Notes: a model not told the origin generated them from the sequence alone. A stretch of 64,000 nt of DNA from Streptomyces sp. LaPpAH-108 (GCF_000373625.1 NZ_KB891993.1:620001-684000), one strand, 5' to 3'. Numbered from the stretch's first letter, positions 34,679 through 43,695 are shown. Program-made: numbers and translations.

Positions 34679-35383
34679 ATGACCAAGGTCCTCTTCGTCG
34701 TCTCCGCGGCCGACCGCTGGACGCTGAACGACGGCACCGAGCACCCCTCGGGCTACTGGGGCGAGGAATTGGCGATGCCGCACAAGATCTTCAGCGAGGC
34801 CGGGTGGGAGATCACGCTCGCCACTCCGGGCGGCAAGCCCCCGACCCTGGACCGGCTGAGCATGTCCCGCACCGCGGGGCTGCCCGGCAAGCTGCGCGAG
34901 GTCGGCCGCTACCTGGACTCGATCCGGGCCGAGCTGGACACCCCGCGCCCGCTGGCCGAGGTCGATCCCGCCGCGTACGACCTGGTCTTCTACCCCGGCG
35001 GGCACGGCCCGATGGAGGACCTGGCGTACGACGAGGTCTCGGGCGCCCTGCTCACCCGTGTCCTGCACTCCGGCAAGCCGCTGGCCCTGCTGTGCCACGC
35101 CCCGGCCGCGACGCTGGCCGCCCGGAACGCCGACGGCTCGTGGCCGTTCGCCGGATACCGGATGACGGGTCTGTCCAACACCGAGGAGAAGCTCAACAGC
35201 TTCGGCCGCAAGGCCCCTTGGCTGCTGGAGGACCGGCTGCGCGAGGAGGGCGCGGACTACGTCAAGGCCCGGCTGCCGCTGCTGCCGTTCGTGGTGGTGG
35301 ACCGCAACCTGTACACGGGCCAGAACCCGATGTCCTCCGAGCGCCTGGCCAAGCGGCTGGTCGCGGACCTGGACGAACGCTGA
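34679..35383 (+). CDS. DJ-1/PfpI family protein (class I glutamine amidotransferase-like)
   Basis: This 234-residue protein has the nucleophile elbow LALLCHAPAATL with Cys139-His140, an N-terminal acid pair in GYWGEELAMPH (Glu29/30) and FYPGGHGPMEDL. These are the marks of Hsp31-like DJ-1/PfpI proteins, which act as glyoxalase III, deglycase-like or chaperone proteins. A ribosome site GGGAG precedes the ATG. Divergent TetR control suggests a response to reactive electrophiles. Confidence 0.9.
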   Translation: MTKVLFVVSAADRWTLNDGTEHPSGYWGEELAMPHKIFSEAGWEITLATPGGKPPTLDRLSMSRTAGLPGKLREVGRYLDSIRAELDTPRPLAEVDPAAYDLVFYPGGHGPMEDLAYDEVSGALLTRVLHSGKPLALLCHAPAATLAARNADGSWPFAGYRMTGLSNTEEKLNSFGRKAPWLLEDRLREEGADYVKARLPLLPFVVVDRNLYTGQNPMSSERLAKRLVADLDER

Positions 35384-35418
35384 GCCGAGCCGTTTCGCAC
35401 ACCGAGGAGCACACCCCG

Positions 35419-36528
35419 ATGAGCAGCCGCATCCTTCTCCTGGGCGCCACCGGTTACACCGGCGGCCTGGTCCTGGACGCCCTTCTCCGACGCGGTGTCC
35501 GGCCGACCCTGGCGGGGCGCAGTGCCGCCGCACTGACGGCTCTTGCCGCGCGGAGCGGCGGTCTCGACCACGTGGTGGTGGACGCCACGGACTCCGGGGC
35601 CCTGAGACGCCATCTTTCGCGGGGCGACGTACTCGTCACGACCGTCGGCCCCTTCGAACGCCTCGGCCACTCCGCCGCCGAGGCCGCGGCGGAGACCGGG
35701 GCCCACTACGTCGACTCCACGGGGGAAGTCGGCTTCGTCCGCACCGTACGCGACAGGTACGACCGACGAGCCCGCGAGACCGGCGCGGTGATGCTCCCCG
35801 CCTTCGGCTACGACTACGTCCCGGGCATCCTCGCGGGCACGCTCGCCGCTCGCCAGGCCGGGGCCGCCGTACGCGCCCTGGACATCGGCTACTTCGCGAC
35901 CGGCCCCCTCTGGCGCGGCATCAGCCAGGGCACCCGGACGACCATGCGCGACGGCCTGACCCTGCCGTCCCCGACCTGGCACGCACACCGGCTGACGGAC
36001 GAACGCACCGCGTCCCGCGTCCGCGAGTTCACGGTGCGGGGCCACCGCAAGTCCGCCTTCCTCGTCTCCGGCACGGAAGTCCTCTTCCTCCCGGGCGACT
36101 TCCCCGTCCTGGCCGACATCACGGTCTTCAACGGCTGGTTCCCCGCCCTCAGCCGCCCCCTCACCCTGCTCTCGGCCGCCGCCAACACCCTGACCCACCT
36201 CCCCGGCGGCCACCACCTCACCACCCTCCTCACCCTCCCCTTGACCTTCGGCCCTTCCGGCGGCCCGGACGCCACCGAACGCGCCCGCACCCGCTCCTAC
36301 GTGGTCGCCGTCGCGTCGTCAGGCGCCCCCGGCGCCTCCCCCCTCGCTCAGATCCACCTGGAAGGCCCGAGCGCCTACACCCTCACGGGCGAGCTGATGG
36401 CCTGGGCGGCGGTACGGCTTGCCGCCGGGGCCGGTGGGGTGGCGGGGGTGGTGGGTCCGGTGGAGGCGTTCGGGCTGGATGTACTGCGGGACGCTTGTGC
36501 GGAGATGGGGCTGGTGTCGGTGGGGTGA
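35419..36528 (+). CDS. Saccharopine-dehydrogenase-like NAD(P)-binding protein
   Basis: The 369-residue protein starts MSSRILLLGATGYTGGLVLD, a GxTGxxG nucleotide-binding loop, followed by DVLVTTVGPFERLG and GAHYVDSTGEVGFVR, LPAFGYDYVPG. This matches the trans-acting enoyl-reductase-like saccharopine dehydrogenase group of actinobacteria, not true lysine catabolism enzymes. It follows the DJ-1-like gene by 35 bases with GAGGAG upstream, so the two are probably an operon. The reaction is unknown. Confidence 0.86.
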   Translation: MSSRILLLGATGYTGGLVLDALLRRGVRPTLAGRSAAALTALAARSGGLDHVVVDATDSGALRRHLSRGDVLVTTVGPFERLGHSAAEAAAETGAHYVDSTGEVGFVRTVRDRYDRRARETGAVMLPAFGYDYVPGILAGTLAARQAGAAVRALDIGYFATGPLWRGISQGTRTTMRDGLTLPSPTWHAHRLTDERTASRVREFTVRGHRKSAFLVSGTEVLFLPGDFPVLADITVFNGWFPALSRPLTLLSAAANTLTHLPGGHHLTTLLTLPLTFGPSGGPDATERARTRSYVVAVASSGAPGASPLAQIHLEGPSAYTLTGELMAWAAVRLAAGAGGVAGVVGPVEAFGLDVLRDACAEMGLVSVG

Positions 36529-36627
36529 GGGGGTGCCTTCGGTGTGCTTCTGGGGGCGCGATGCGCCGCTTCGAGGCGTATCGCTGACGTCGCTCACCTA
36601 CCAGGCCCTCGATCCGGTACTGCCGGG

Positions 36628-37248
36628 TCAGGAGGTTGTTGACGCGCGTCCGCCAGGCAGCACTGAGACGACGAAGTCTGCTAGACGGAGGAGGTCGTTG
36701 CGCCCGAGGCCCTGGTTCGACTGCGCAGATAGTCCATGCCACAGAGTCTGAAGCGATGCAGCGAGTGTGGCCGGGTCTGTGCGCTTCGGGACTTGCCCAT
36801 CGTCCTGAGCTTGTTCGATGCGCTTGAGCAGCAGGCGCTGGTTCGACGCGTAAAGGTCGTCGAGGTAGGCGCGAGTGTCGATCGTATCCGGGCTGTCCGT
36901 CATCGCGGCGCTGCTCACCAGGCAGCCCGGGTGCCCTGAGTCGGGTTGGGTGAACTCTTCGACGGATCGACGGAACAACTGGTCGAGGGTGTCAGCGAAG
37001 TCGGGTTGCGCACACGCGTCCTGGTGGATGACCCGGTACCGCTCGGCGTACGTTCGCACCGCTTCCTCGAACAGCCCCGCCTTGCTCCCGAACGCGGCAT
37101 AGATACTCGAAGTGGACATCCTGAGCGCGGCGCCCAGTGCCCGCGTGGACGTGCCGGAGTAGCCGCGTTGCCAGAAGAGCCGTGCCGCTTCGAGTACAAC
37201 CGTGGCTCGATCGAACTGGGGAGGTCGTCCTGCTCGGCTGGGGCGCAT
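36628..37248 (-). CDS. TetR-family regulator, leaderless
   Basis: The 206-residue regulator begins MRPSRAGRPPQFDRATVVLE and has the HTH STRALGAALRMSTSSIYAAF and a C-terminal helix with GHPGCLVSSAAM, as in the AcrR/TetR_C_16 type. A TACAAT -10 box at 37260-37255 lies 6 bases before ATG 37248, so the mRNA is probably leaderless. An upstream in-frame ATG at 37275 is less likely. Base composition of this gene and its divergent partner is less GC-rich than the neighbours, hinting at transfer. Confidence 0.85.
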   Translation of the reverse strand: MRPSRAGRPPQFDRATVVLEAARLFWQRGYSGTSTRALGAALRMSTSSIYAAFGSKAGLFEEAVRTYAERYRVIHQDACAQPDFADTLDQLFRRSVEEFTQPDSGHPGCLVSSAAMTDSPDTIDTRAYLDDLYASNQRLLLKRIEQAQDDGQVPKRTDPATLAASLQTLWHGLSAQSNQGLGRNDLLRLADFVVSVLPGGRASTTS

Positions 37249-37250
37249 GC

Positions 37251-37293
37251 TTGCATTGTAGAGCGGATGCTCCATAATCCACGTTGTGGAGCA
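37251..37293. promoter_or_regulatory. Divergent leaderless promoters with operator
   Basis: TGCTCCA (37268-37274) and TGGAGCA (37287-37293) are inverted repeats over 12 bases. On the plus strand TTGCAT (37251) and CATAAT (37273) with 16 bases between place the transcription start at or next to the GTG at 37286. The minus-strand -10 TACAAT lies at 37260-37255. TetR binding here would block both promoters. Confidence 0.5.
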
Positions 37294-38128
37294 ATCGATA
37301 CAGAAGAAGGTGCCGCGTCCGGACGGCAGTTGGGTGAGCGTCGACATCTATGGCGCTGCGGCGGAGCCGGGGCTGCTCATGCTGCCCGGCGTGATGAGCG
37401 ATGCGCACAGTTGGCGGCACGTAGCTCGCTCACTCGAGGCGTGGCCTTCGGTGTCTGTCGTCAATCGCCGGGGGCGAGCACCCTCAGGACCGCTCGGAGA
37501 CCAGTATTCGCTGCGAACCGAGGTCGACGACCTCTGCGCGGTGATCGAGGCCGTCGGTGAGCCGAAGGCCGTCTTCGGTTGGAGCTACGGGGGCCTGGTC
37601 GCCCTGCTTCTTGCGTGCGAGCGCCCGATGAGCCATGTGATCGCTTACGAGCCGGTCGACCCCGGCTTCGGCAACGCCGCGCTGCCTTCGCTCCGCGCCG
37701 CAGCTGCCGCACAGGACTGGGATCGAGCGGTCGAGATCGTGAACGAGCGGGTGTCAGGCTTCTCCACGAAATACGTCGATGCGCTGCGCGCTGATCACAG
37801 TGCGTGGTCGACGTTGCGCAGACTGAGCGAACCGCTCTACTCGGAACTGCAGGCGCTGTCCGATGCCGAACTCGGCACGGATCTCGGCTCCCACGCGGCC
37901 GTCATCGACCTGATCGTCGGCGAGCGGAACGTCGGCGCGGAGCCGTACGGAACCTCGTTCCAGCGGGTCGTGAGCAGACTCCGCGGTGGCACGGTCCATC
38001 CACTGGCCGGCCAAGGACACCTCACCCACCTCGAAGGCCCTGCCGCCCTGAGCAGGCTCCTCGACAAGCTCGAAGACCGAGGCAATGCGACGCGAGCACA
38101 AGTGGTCAGCGGCGCGGATCGCGTTTGA
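37286..38128 (+). CDS. Alpha/beta hydrolase, partner of the divergent TetR
   Basis: The 280-residue hydrolase has the oxyanion LMLPGVMSDAHSW, the nucleophile elbow VFGWSYGGLVAL and the histidine in LAGQGHLTHLEGP. GTG 37286 lies at the predicted transcription start. The conserved fold ends near LDKLEDRG. The final 15 or so residues overlap an IS481 transposase scrap, so the natural C-terminus may have been replaced. The substrate is unknown. Confidence 0.83.
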   Translation: MEQSIQKKVPRPDGSWVSVDIYGAAAEPGLLMLPGVMSDAHSWRHVARSLEAWPSVSVVNRRGRAPSGPLGDQYSLRTEVDDLCAVIEAVGEPKAVFGWSYGGLVALLLACERPMSHVIAYEPVDPGFGNAALPSLRAAAAAQDWDRAVEIVNERVSGFSTKYVDALRADHSAWSTLRRLSEPLYSELQALSDAELGTDLGSHAAVIDLIVGERNVGAEPYGTSFQRVVSRLRGGTVHPLAGQGHLTHLEGPAALSRLLDKLEDRGNATRAQVVSGADRV

Positions 38129-38279
38129 ACTCAACGAGACTGGCGTTAGCACCAGCCGTCGCGCCACGAGCCGAATCCTTGCCCAACTCGGGTTGAACCC
38201 TTTCCGGCTGGTTGCTCAGCACCACCGTCATCACCGGCATCACCCGGCGAATCGCCCGCCCCTGACACATCAGGGCTGA
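38085..38279 (+). pseudogene. IS481-family transposase fragment
   Basis: REHKWSAARIAFELNETGVS TSRRATSRILAQLGLN (about 38 residues) matches the N-terminal HTH region of IS481-type transposases. It stops after a non-matching His-rich tail. It overlaps the hydrolase 3' end in another frame. No DDE catalytic region or inverted repeats are left. Confidence 0.6.
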
Positions 38280-38557
38280 GGCTGCTCGGCCGTGTCCTCC
38301 GCAGCCGCCGTCTCCGCCGCCGCGATGTCGATGAAGCGACGTATCGTCTCGGCGGGCATGTCGAGCCCCTGGGAAGCCGCATGTTCGTCGCCGAAGACCT
38401 GGACGGCTTCGGCGACGGCCAGGGCGAGTTCGGCTTCTGCCTTGCGCAGCTTGACCTCGGCCTTGTCGACGGTGTCGACGACCGCCAGCTGGCGGCGCTG
38501 CTTCTCCTGGAGTCGCTGTTTGCGGGATGGCGTCTTGCCCGTGTTCTGCACAGTCAC
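38270..38557 (-). CDS. Small coiled-coil hypothetical protein
   Basis: This 95-residue protein begins MTVQNTGKTPSRKQRLQEKQ and has a Lys/Arg-rich start and then a long Ala/Glu helix (DKAEVKLRKAEAELALAVAE), likely a coiled coil. The C-terminus is Ala/Glu-rich. Family not recognised; similar small proteins occur on actinobacterial integrative elements, which fits the IS scrap beside it. A small hairpin CCCTGA...TCAGGG overlaps its stop. Confidence 0.6.
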   Translation of the reverse strand: MTVQNTGKTPSRKQRLQEKQRRQLAVVDTVDKAEVKLRKAEAELALAVAEAVQVFGDEHAASQGLDMPAETIRRFIDIAAAETAAAEDTAEQPQP

Positions 38558-38649
38558 ACCAAGATCATAAACAGGGACGCGGTCAGAGATGTAATCGACA
38601 ACTTCGCCTAAGCGCGGGGCTGTTCACGATCCGGCGCGCGGAAGACGGC

Positions 38650-39600
38650 TCAGGCCGACAGCTCCCACGCGTACGGCGGCTCCGCCCCCGGCCGGGAGCA
38701 GGTCAGCGCGGCGGCGCGCGCCGCGAAGCCGAGTACGTCGCGCCAGACCTCGGCATCCAGGCCCGCGACGGCCGCGTGGCTCAGCGCGTCGATCTCCCGC
38801 AGCCGGTGGAGGAGCGCCGCGTTGACGGTGTCGCCCGCACCGATCGTGTCGACCACCGTGACCTTCGTACCCGGCACGCTCACCTGCCCCGCGCCCCGGC
38901 TCCACACGCTGAGGCCGTCGCCGCCTCGGGTCAGGACGATCGCCGCCGGGCCGTACTCCAGCCACGCGGCCAGCTGGGCGTCCAGGTCGCCGTCGGGGCC
39001 CAGGTCCGCGAGCCAGCGGGCGTCCTCGATCGAGAGCTTCAGCAGCGCGACATGCGGCAGCCAGGCGAGGAACCGCTCGCGGTAGGCGTCGGCGTCCGCG
39101 ATCAGACCGGGCCGGATGTTGGGGTCGAGGGCGGTGAAGACGCCGTTCTCCGACTCCCGCCGCAGCAGCGCCTCGTACGCGCTCGCGCCCGGTTCCAGTA
39201 CGAGCGAGCAGGTGCCCACGGACAGGGCGGTGGCGCCCTCCGGCAGCGCGGGCGGAAGCGTGAAGAGGCGGTCGGCGGTGCCCTCGGTGTAGAAGCCGTA
39301 GCCCGCCGAGCCGTCGCTGCCCACGTCGGCGACGGCCAGCGTCGTCGGCTCGGGGCCCCGCTGGACCAGCGCCGTGTCGACACCCGCGTCCCGCAGCCCC
39401 GCCAGCAGGGCCGCGCCGAAGGCGTCCGTGGACACGCGCGAGCAGAACGCCGTCGCGGAGCCGAGGCGGCCGAGCGCGACGGCGACGTTGTACGGACCGC
39501 CGCCCCGCCGCGGGAGGAGCTGCGGCAGCGGGGACGCCTCGGAGGCGGTGGCGGGGGCGGGCACGAGGTCGATCAGTGCCTCGCCGGCGACGACGATCAC
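38650..39600 (-). CDS. PfkB-family sugar kinase, fructokinase-like
   Basis: The 316-residue kinase begins at GTG 39600 (MIVVAGEALIDLVPAPA) and has RRGGGPYNVAVALGRLGSAT for sugar binding, ALDPNIRPGLI and the catalytic DTIGAGDTVNAALL. This layout matches bacterial fructokinases more than ribokinase. It lies on the far side of a LacI gene from a dehydrogenase and sugar porter, giving a plausible route: uptake of a polyol, oxidation to a ketose, phosphorylation. Confidence 0.87.
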   Translation of the reverse strand: MIVVAGEALIDLVPAPATASEASPLPQLLPRRGGGPYNVAVALGRLGSATAFCSRVSTDAFGAALLAGLRDAGVDTALVQRGPEPTTLAVADVGSDGSAGYGFYTEGTADRLFTLPPALPEGATALSVGTCSLVLEPGASAYEALLRRESENGVFTALDPNIRPGLIADADAYRERFLAWLPHVALLKLSIEDARWLADLGPDGDLDAQLAAWLEYGPAAIVLTRGGDGLSVWSRGAGQVSVPGTKVTVVDTIGAGDTVNAALLHRLREIDALSHAAVAGLDAEVWRDVLGFAARAAALTCSRPGAEPPYAWELSA

Positions 39601-39696
39601 AGTGCTGGTTCCTTTCGGTGCGCCGTGGAGCGGCGGGGCGTGCTTGATTGGCCAGGGGGATAAGGGAGTTGGGGAGGCCAGAGGGCTTGCGCCGGG

Positions 39697-40758
39697 CTAC
39701 GGCGACGCCATCGGGAAGTCGGTCGCTGCGGACCCGACGGCACCGGCCCCCGGCGGGCAGCCGCAGGACGTCCGGTGGACCACCTCGCACGGCAGCCGCA
39801 CCGTCCGCGCCGCCCGCCCCGGCGTGTCCAGCCGCTCAAGGAGCAGCCGCAGCGCCACCCGACCGACCTCCCGGCTCGGCTGGCGGACGGCCGTGAGGCT
39901 GGGCGAGAACAGGTCCGCCCACTCGAAGTCGTCGAAGCTGACGAGCGCGATGTCCTCGGGGATGCGCAGATCCGCGTCGCGGAGCGCCTGGAGCGCGCCG
40001 ATGGTCATCGCGTTGTTGGCCGCGATGAGCGCGGTGGGACGGGCGGGCCCGGACAACAGGCGTTCGGTCGCGCGACGGGCGCCCTCGGACGCGGAGCTGC
40101 CGTGGGCCAGCAGCCCGGGGTCGTACGAGAGCCCGGCCGCCCGCAGCCCCTCCCGGTACCCCTCGATGCGCTCGGTCGTCGTACTCAGCCCGGCGAGGCC
40201 CGCCACCATCGCGATGCGGCGGTGGCCGAGCGCGGCGAGGTGTTCCACCAGTTCCCGCACGGGTGCGGCGCCCTCGGCGCAGACCTGGTCGTACGCCGGT
40301 TCCTCGGACTCGTCGACAAGACGGTCCAGGAAGACGGCGGGGACGGCGGCGCGGGAGAGGTAGTCGAGGAGGGCCGACGGTTCGGCCGAGGGGGCGATGA
40401 TCACGCCGTCGACCCGGCGCTCGTGGAGCATCCGGACCACGCTCAGTTCGTGCGCGGGGTCGTCGTGCGGGTCGGCGATGAGCAGCCCGTACCCGGTGGC
40501 CAGCGCCTCGGCCTCGACGCCCTGAAGGATCTCGGTGAAGTACGGGTTGCTGATCGCGGAGACGGCCAGGCCGACCGAGCGGGTGCGGGAGGTGACGAGG
40601 GAGCGGGCAAGGGAGTTGTGGATGTAGCCCAGCTCCTCGATGGCGCGGAGCACCGCGTCGCGGGTCGCGGGCCGTACCGGACGTGTGGCGTTCAGCACGT
40701 GGGAGACGGTGGCCACCGAGACACCGGCGTGCCTCGCCACGTCCGCCATCGTCCGCAT
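39697..40758 (-). CDS. LacI-family regulator of the sugar/polyol module
   Basis: The 353-residue repressor begins MRTMADVARHAGVSVATVSH with a complete HTH and hinge, then AVSAISNPYFTEILQGVE and LVSFDDFEWADLFSPSLTAV. AAGGAG precedes the start. It diverges from the dehydrogenase gene over a 28-bp palindrome and is followed in line by the PfkB kinase after 96 bases, so it likely controls both sides. Confidence 0.9.
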   Translation of the reverse strand: MRTMADVARHAGVSVATVSHVLNATRPVRPATRDAVLRAIEELGYIHNSLARSLVTSRTRSVGLAVSAISNPYFTEILQGVEAEALATGYGLLIADPHDDPAHELSVVRMLHERRVDGVIIAPSAEPSALLDYLSRAAVPAVFLDRLVDESEEPAYDQVCAEGAAPVRELVEHLAALGHRRIAMVAGLAGLSTTTERIEGYREGLRAAGLSYDPGLLAHGSSASEGARRATERLLSGPARPTALIAANNAMTIGALQALRDADLRIPEDIALVSFDDFEWADLFSPSLTAVRQPSREVGRVALRLLLERLDTPGRAARTVRLPCEVVHRTSCGCPPGAGAVGSAATDFPMASP

Positions 40759-40938
40759 CCCGTACTCCTTCGTGTGCCCCGTGCCGGTCCCGTACCGCCC
40801 TGTGCCGGTCCCGTACCGCGTGTCCGCCTGCCCACGGTGGAGCCGGACGGGGGCGGGCGCGGTGGGGCGGCGCGGCCGGTCCGTCCAGGAGACCTCGTCC
40901 GTCGGTGGGACAGACGCCGGAGACCTATGAAAAGTCAT

Positions 40939-40966
40939 ACGTAAGCGTTTGCGCAAGCGCTTACGT
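40939..40966. promoter_or_regulatory. 28-bp LacI operator, nearly perfect palindrome
   Basis: The 14-base halves ACGTAAGCGTTTGC and GCAAGCGCTTACGT are inverted copies with one mismatch. The site contains LacI-type GCAAGCGCTTAC words and sits between the divergent LacI and dehydrogenase genes, 61 bases before the latter. Confidence 0.75.
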
Positions 40967-41026
40967 GGCGATTATGTTTCCCCGCGTCTTCGGACATCCG
41001 TCCGCACACCGCTGTGAGGAGGCGCC

Positions 41027-42217
41027 ATGCGCGCTGTCGTGGTCACCCAGCCGGGAAGCGCCGAGCTGACCGACCTGCCCGATCCGAGTCCCGGTCCCTC
41101 GGAGGTGGTCGTCCGCGTCAGCTCCTGCGGCCTCTGCGGCACGGACATGCACATCCTGGGCGGCGAGCTGCCGTCCGTGAGCTACCCGCTCGTCCCCGGC
41201 CACGAGCTGACCGGCGTCGTGGTGGAGACCGGCCGGGACGTACGCTTCCCGCTCGTCGGCCAGCGTGTCGCCGTGGACCCCAACACCCCTTGCGGCGCCT
41301 GCCATTACTGCCGGATCGGGCGTGGCAACCTCTGCGAGCACTACACCGCGGTGGGCGTCACCCGTAACGGCGGGTTCGCCGAGTACGTCGCGGTCCCCGC
41401 GGGCCGCTGCCACGTCCTGCCCGAGGGGCTGTCCGAGGCCGCCGCTGGTCTGGTCGAGCCCCTGTCCTGCGCCGTCCACGGCCTCAGCAGGCTCCCCCGG
41501 CGGCCCGGTGAGCACTACCTCGTCTACGGCGCCGGGACCATGGGCCTGATGATGGCGGCCCTGGTGGCGCACTCAGGCGCGGCCTCCGTGTCCGTCGTCG
41601 ACCCCAACACCCGCCGCCTGGACCTCGCCCGGCGGATGGGCGCCGACGCCACCGCCGCGAACGCCGACGAGCTGGGTCGCGAGCAGGGCTTCGAGGTCGT
41701 GATCGACGCGACCGGTGTCATCGCGGCGATCGAGGACGGTCTGGGGCGCGTCCGCAAGGGCGGTACGTTCCTGCAGTTCGGCGTCGCGGACCCGGCCAAG
41801 CGGGCCTCGTTCTCGCCGTTCCTGGTCTACAACCGCGAGATCGACATCATCGGGTCCATGGCGGTGCACAACGGCTTCCAGCCTGCGGTGGAGATCCTGG
41901 CCGGTGGGCTGGATCTCGACCCGCTCGTCAGTGATGTGCTGCCGCTGGAGAGGTTCGACGAGGCGGTGGGGCTGTTCCGGGCGGGGTCCGGGCAGAAGAT
42001 TCATCTTGCGCCGCAGGCGGGGGATCCGCGGGTGGCGGGGGCTGGTCGGGGGGCGGCTGCGGGTGCGGCCCGTGGAGAGGTCGCGGAGGGTTCCGCTGCC
42101 GCGGCGGCTACGGAGCTGGCGACGGCTGCGGCGGTCGAGGCGGCTGGGCGGCTTGCGACGGCTGCGGGGACGGGTACGGGTACGGCTGCGTCCGCGTCGA
42201 CGGGTGCGGCCTCGTGA
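41027..42217 (+). CDS. Zinc-dependent alcohol (polyol) dehydrogenase with Ala-rich tail
   Basis: The 396-residue MDR dehydrogenase has the catalytic zinc site CGLCGTDMHI and GHELTGVV, the structural zinc site CGACHYCRIGRGNLCEHY and the NAD loop YGAGTMGLMMAAL. It resembles sorbitol/xylitol-type dehydrogenases. GAGGAGG precedes the ATG. The family normally ends near SGQKIHLAPQ (about residue 332); here about 65 further residues of almost only Ala, Gly, Thr and Glu follow. The stop overlaps the next gene start (GTGA), so the tail may simply be a drifted linker keeping coupling. Confidence 0.9.
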   Translation: MRAVVVTQPGSAELTDLPDPSPGPSEVVVRVSSCGLCGTDMHILGGELPSVSYPLVPGHELTGVVVETGRDVRFPLVGQRVAVDPNTPCGACHYCRIGRGNLCEHYTAVGVTRNGGFAEYVAVPAGRCHVLPEGLSEAAAGLVEPLSCAVHGLSRLPRRPGEHYLVYGAGTMGLMMAALVAHSGAASVSVVDPNTRRLDLARRMGADATAANADELGREQGFEVVIDATGVIAAIEDGLGRVRKGGTFLQFGVADPAKRASFSPFLVYNREIDIIGSMAVHNGFQPAVEILAGGLDLDPLVSDVLPLERFDEAVGLFRAGSGQKIHLAPQAGDPRVAGAGRGAAAGAARGEVAEGSAAAAATELATAAAVEAAGRLATAAGTGTGTAASASTGAAS

Positions 42218-43695
42218 GCCGGGTGGTGGGGTCCGGGGCGGCGGAGCCGGAGGCGGCGGAGCCCGAGATGATGGGGTCCGAGACGGCGGGACCTGGGGCG
42301 GCGCCTAAGCGGCGGCCCCGGCTGCGGAACGCCCTGATCTGGGTGTTCGGTGCCCTCGGCGGCATCCTGTGGGGCTACGACACGGGCGTGATCTCCGGCG
42401 CGATGCTCTTCATACGCCAGGACATCGCCCTGACGCCGCTGATGGAGGGCCTGGTCGTCTCCGGGCTCCTGGTGGGCGCGATGGCGGGCGCCGGTCTTGC
42501 CGGAAAGCTGTCGGACGCATGGGGTCGGCGTCGGCTGATCCTGGGCGCGGCGCTCGTCTTCATCGCGGGTACGGTCGGCGCGGCACTCTCCTCCGAGGCG
42601 TCGCTGCTCATCGGCGCGCGAGTGCTCATCGGTGTGGGCGTGGGCATCGCCTCGGTCGTCGTACCGCTGTATCTGACGGAGCTGGCGCCGATGGAGGTGC
42701 GCGGCGGCCTTGCCTCCCTCATGCAGCTCCTGGTGACCGTGGGCATCTTCTTGGCCTACCTCACCGACTACGCGCTGGCCCCGGCGCACGCGTGGCGCTG
42801 GATGATCGGGCTCGGCGTACTGCCCGCGGCCGTCCTCGCCCTCGGCATCCTGACCCAGCCGGAGAGTCCTCGCTGGCTGGCGGGGCGGGGGCGCCGGGAC
42901 GACGCCCGTGCCGCCCTGGCCCTGCTGCGCGGCGACGACGAGACCGCCCGTACCGAGCTGTTCGACATCGAGAAGACGCTCGCGGAGGAACGTGCGGCGA
43001 CGCAGCGGCTGACGCTGCGCGACCTGCTGTCCCCCCGGCTGCGGCCCATGCTGGTCGTCGGCCTTCTCCTGGTGTTCTTCCAGAACTTCGGCGGCATCAA
43101 CACGATCATCTACTACGCCCCGACGCTCCTCACGAGCATCGGCTTCGGCGACAACGGCGCGATCCTCGCGAACGTCGGCATCGGTCTCGTCAATATGCTG
43201 ATGACGCTCCCGGCGATGCGCCTCATCGACCGCCGCGGCCGTCGCCCCCTTCTGCTCTGGGGCTCGGTCGGCATGTGCGCGGGCATGGCCGTCCTGGCCG
43301 CGGTCAACCTCACCCCCCTCCACCACGGCTCCCTCCTCGCCCCGCTCACCCTCTTCGGCGTCGCCCTCTACGTCGCCGCCTTCGCCGCTTCCTGGGGCCC
43401 CGTGCAGTGGGTGATGCTCCCCGAACTCTTCCCCACCCGCATCCGCGCGGGCGCGGTCGGCGTCTGCGTCGTCTTCAACTGGCTCTTCAACATGGCGGTC
43501 GCCCTGGTCTTCCCGTCCCTCCTCCACGCGTGGGGCGCGGGCGCGAACTTCGTCATCTTCGCGGTGACGACGTTCCTGTCCGGGGTCTTCGTGAAGCGGC
43601 TGCTCCCTGAGACGAAGGGGCGGTCGTTGGAGGAGATCGAGCGGGAGGTGCTGCGGCGGGACGCGGGGGCTGCTTCGACTGCGTCGGTGTCCTGA
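42214..43695 (+). CDS. Sugar porter (MFS) for a sugar or polyol
   Basis: The 493-residue transporter has 12 helices with sugar-porter signatures: GYDTGVISGAMLFI in helix 1, GKLSDAWGRRRL after helix 2, PESPRWLAGRGR before the central loop, QNFGGINTIIYYAP in helix 7 and PETKGRSLEEIE at the end. It is a proton symporter or facilitator. It is co-transcribed with the dehydrogenase. The first 30 residues are a variable Ala/Glu/Pro stretch. Confidence 0.92.
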   Translation: MSRVVGSGAAEPEAAEPEMMGSETAGPGAAPKRRPRLRNALIWVFGALGGILWGYDTGVISGAMLFIRQDIALTPLMEGLVVSGLLVGAMAGAGLAGKLSDAWGRRRLILGAALVFIAGTVGAALSSEASLLIGARVLIGVGVGIASVVVPLYLTELAPMEVRGGLASLMQLLVTVGIFLAYLTDYALAPAHAWRWMIGLGVLPAAVLALGILTQPESPRWLAGRGRRDDARAALALLRGDDETARTELFDIEKTLAEERAATQRLTLRDLLSPRLRPMLVVGLLLVFFQNFGGINTIIYYAPTLLTSIGFGDNGAILANVGIGLVNMLMTLPAMRLIDRRGRRPLLLWGSVGMCAGMAVLAAVNLTPLHHGSLLAPLTLFGVALYVAAFAASWGPVQWVMLPELFPTRIRAGAVGVCVVFNWLFNMAVALVFPSLLHAWGAGANFVIFAVTTFLSGVFVKRLLPETKGRSLEEIEREVLRRDAGAASTASVS

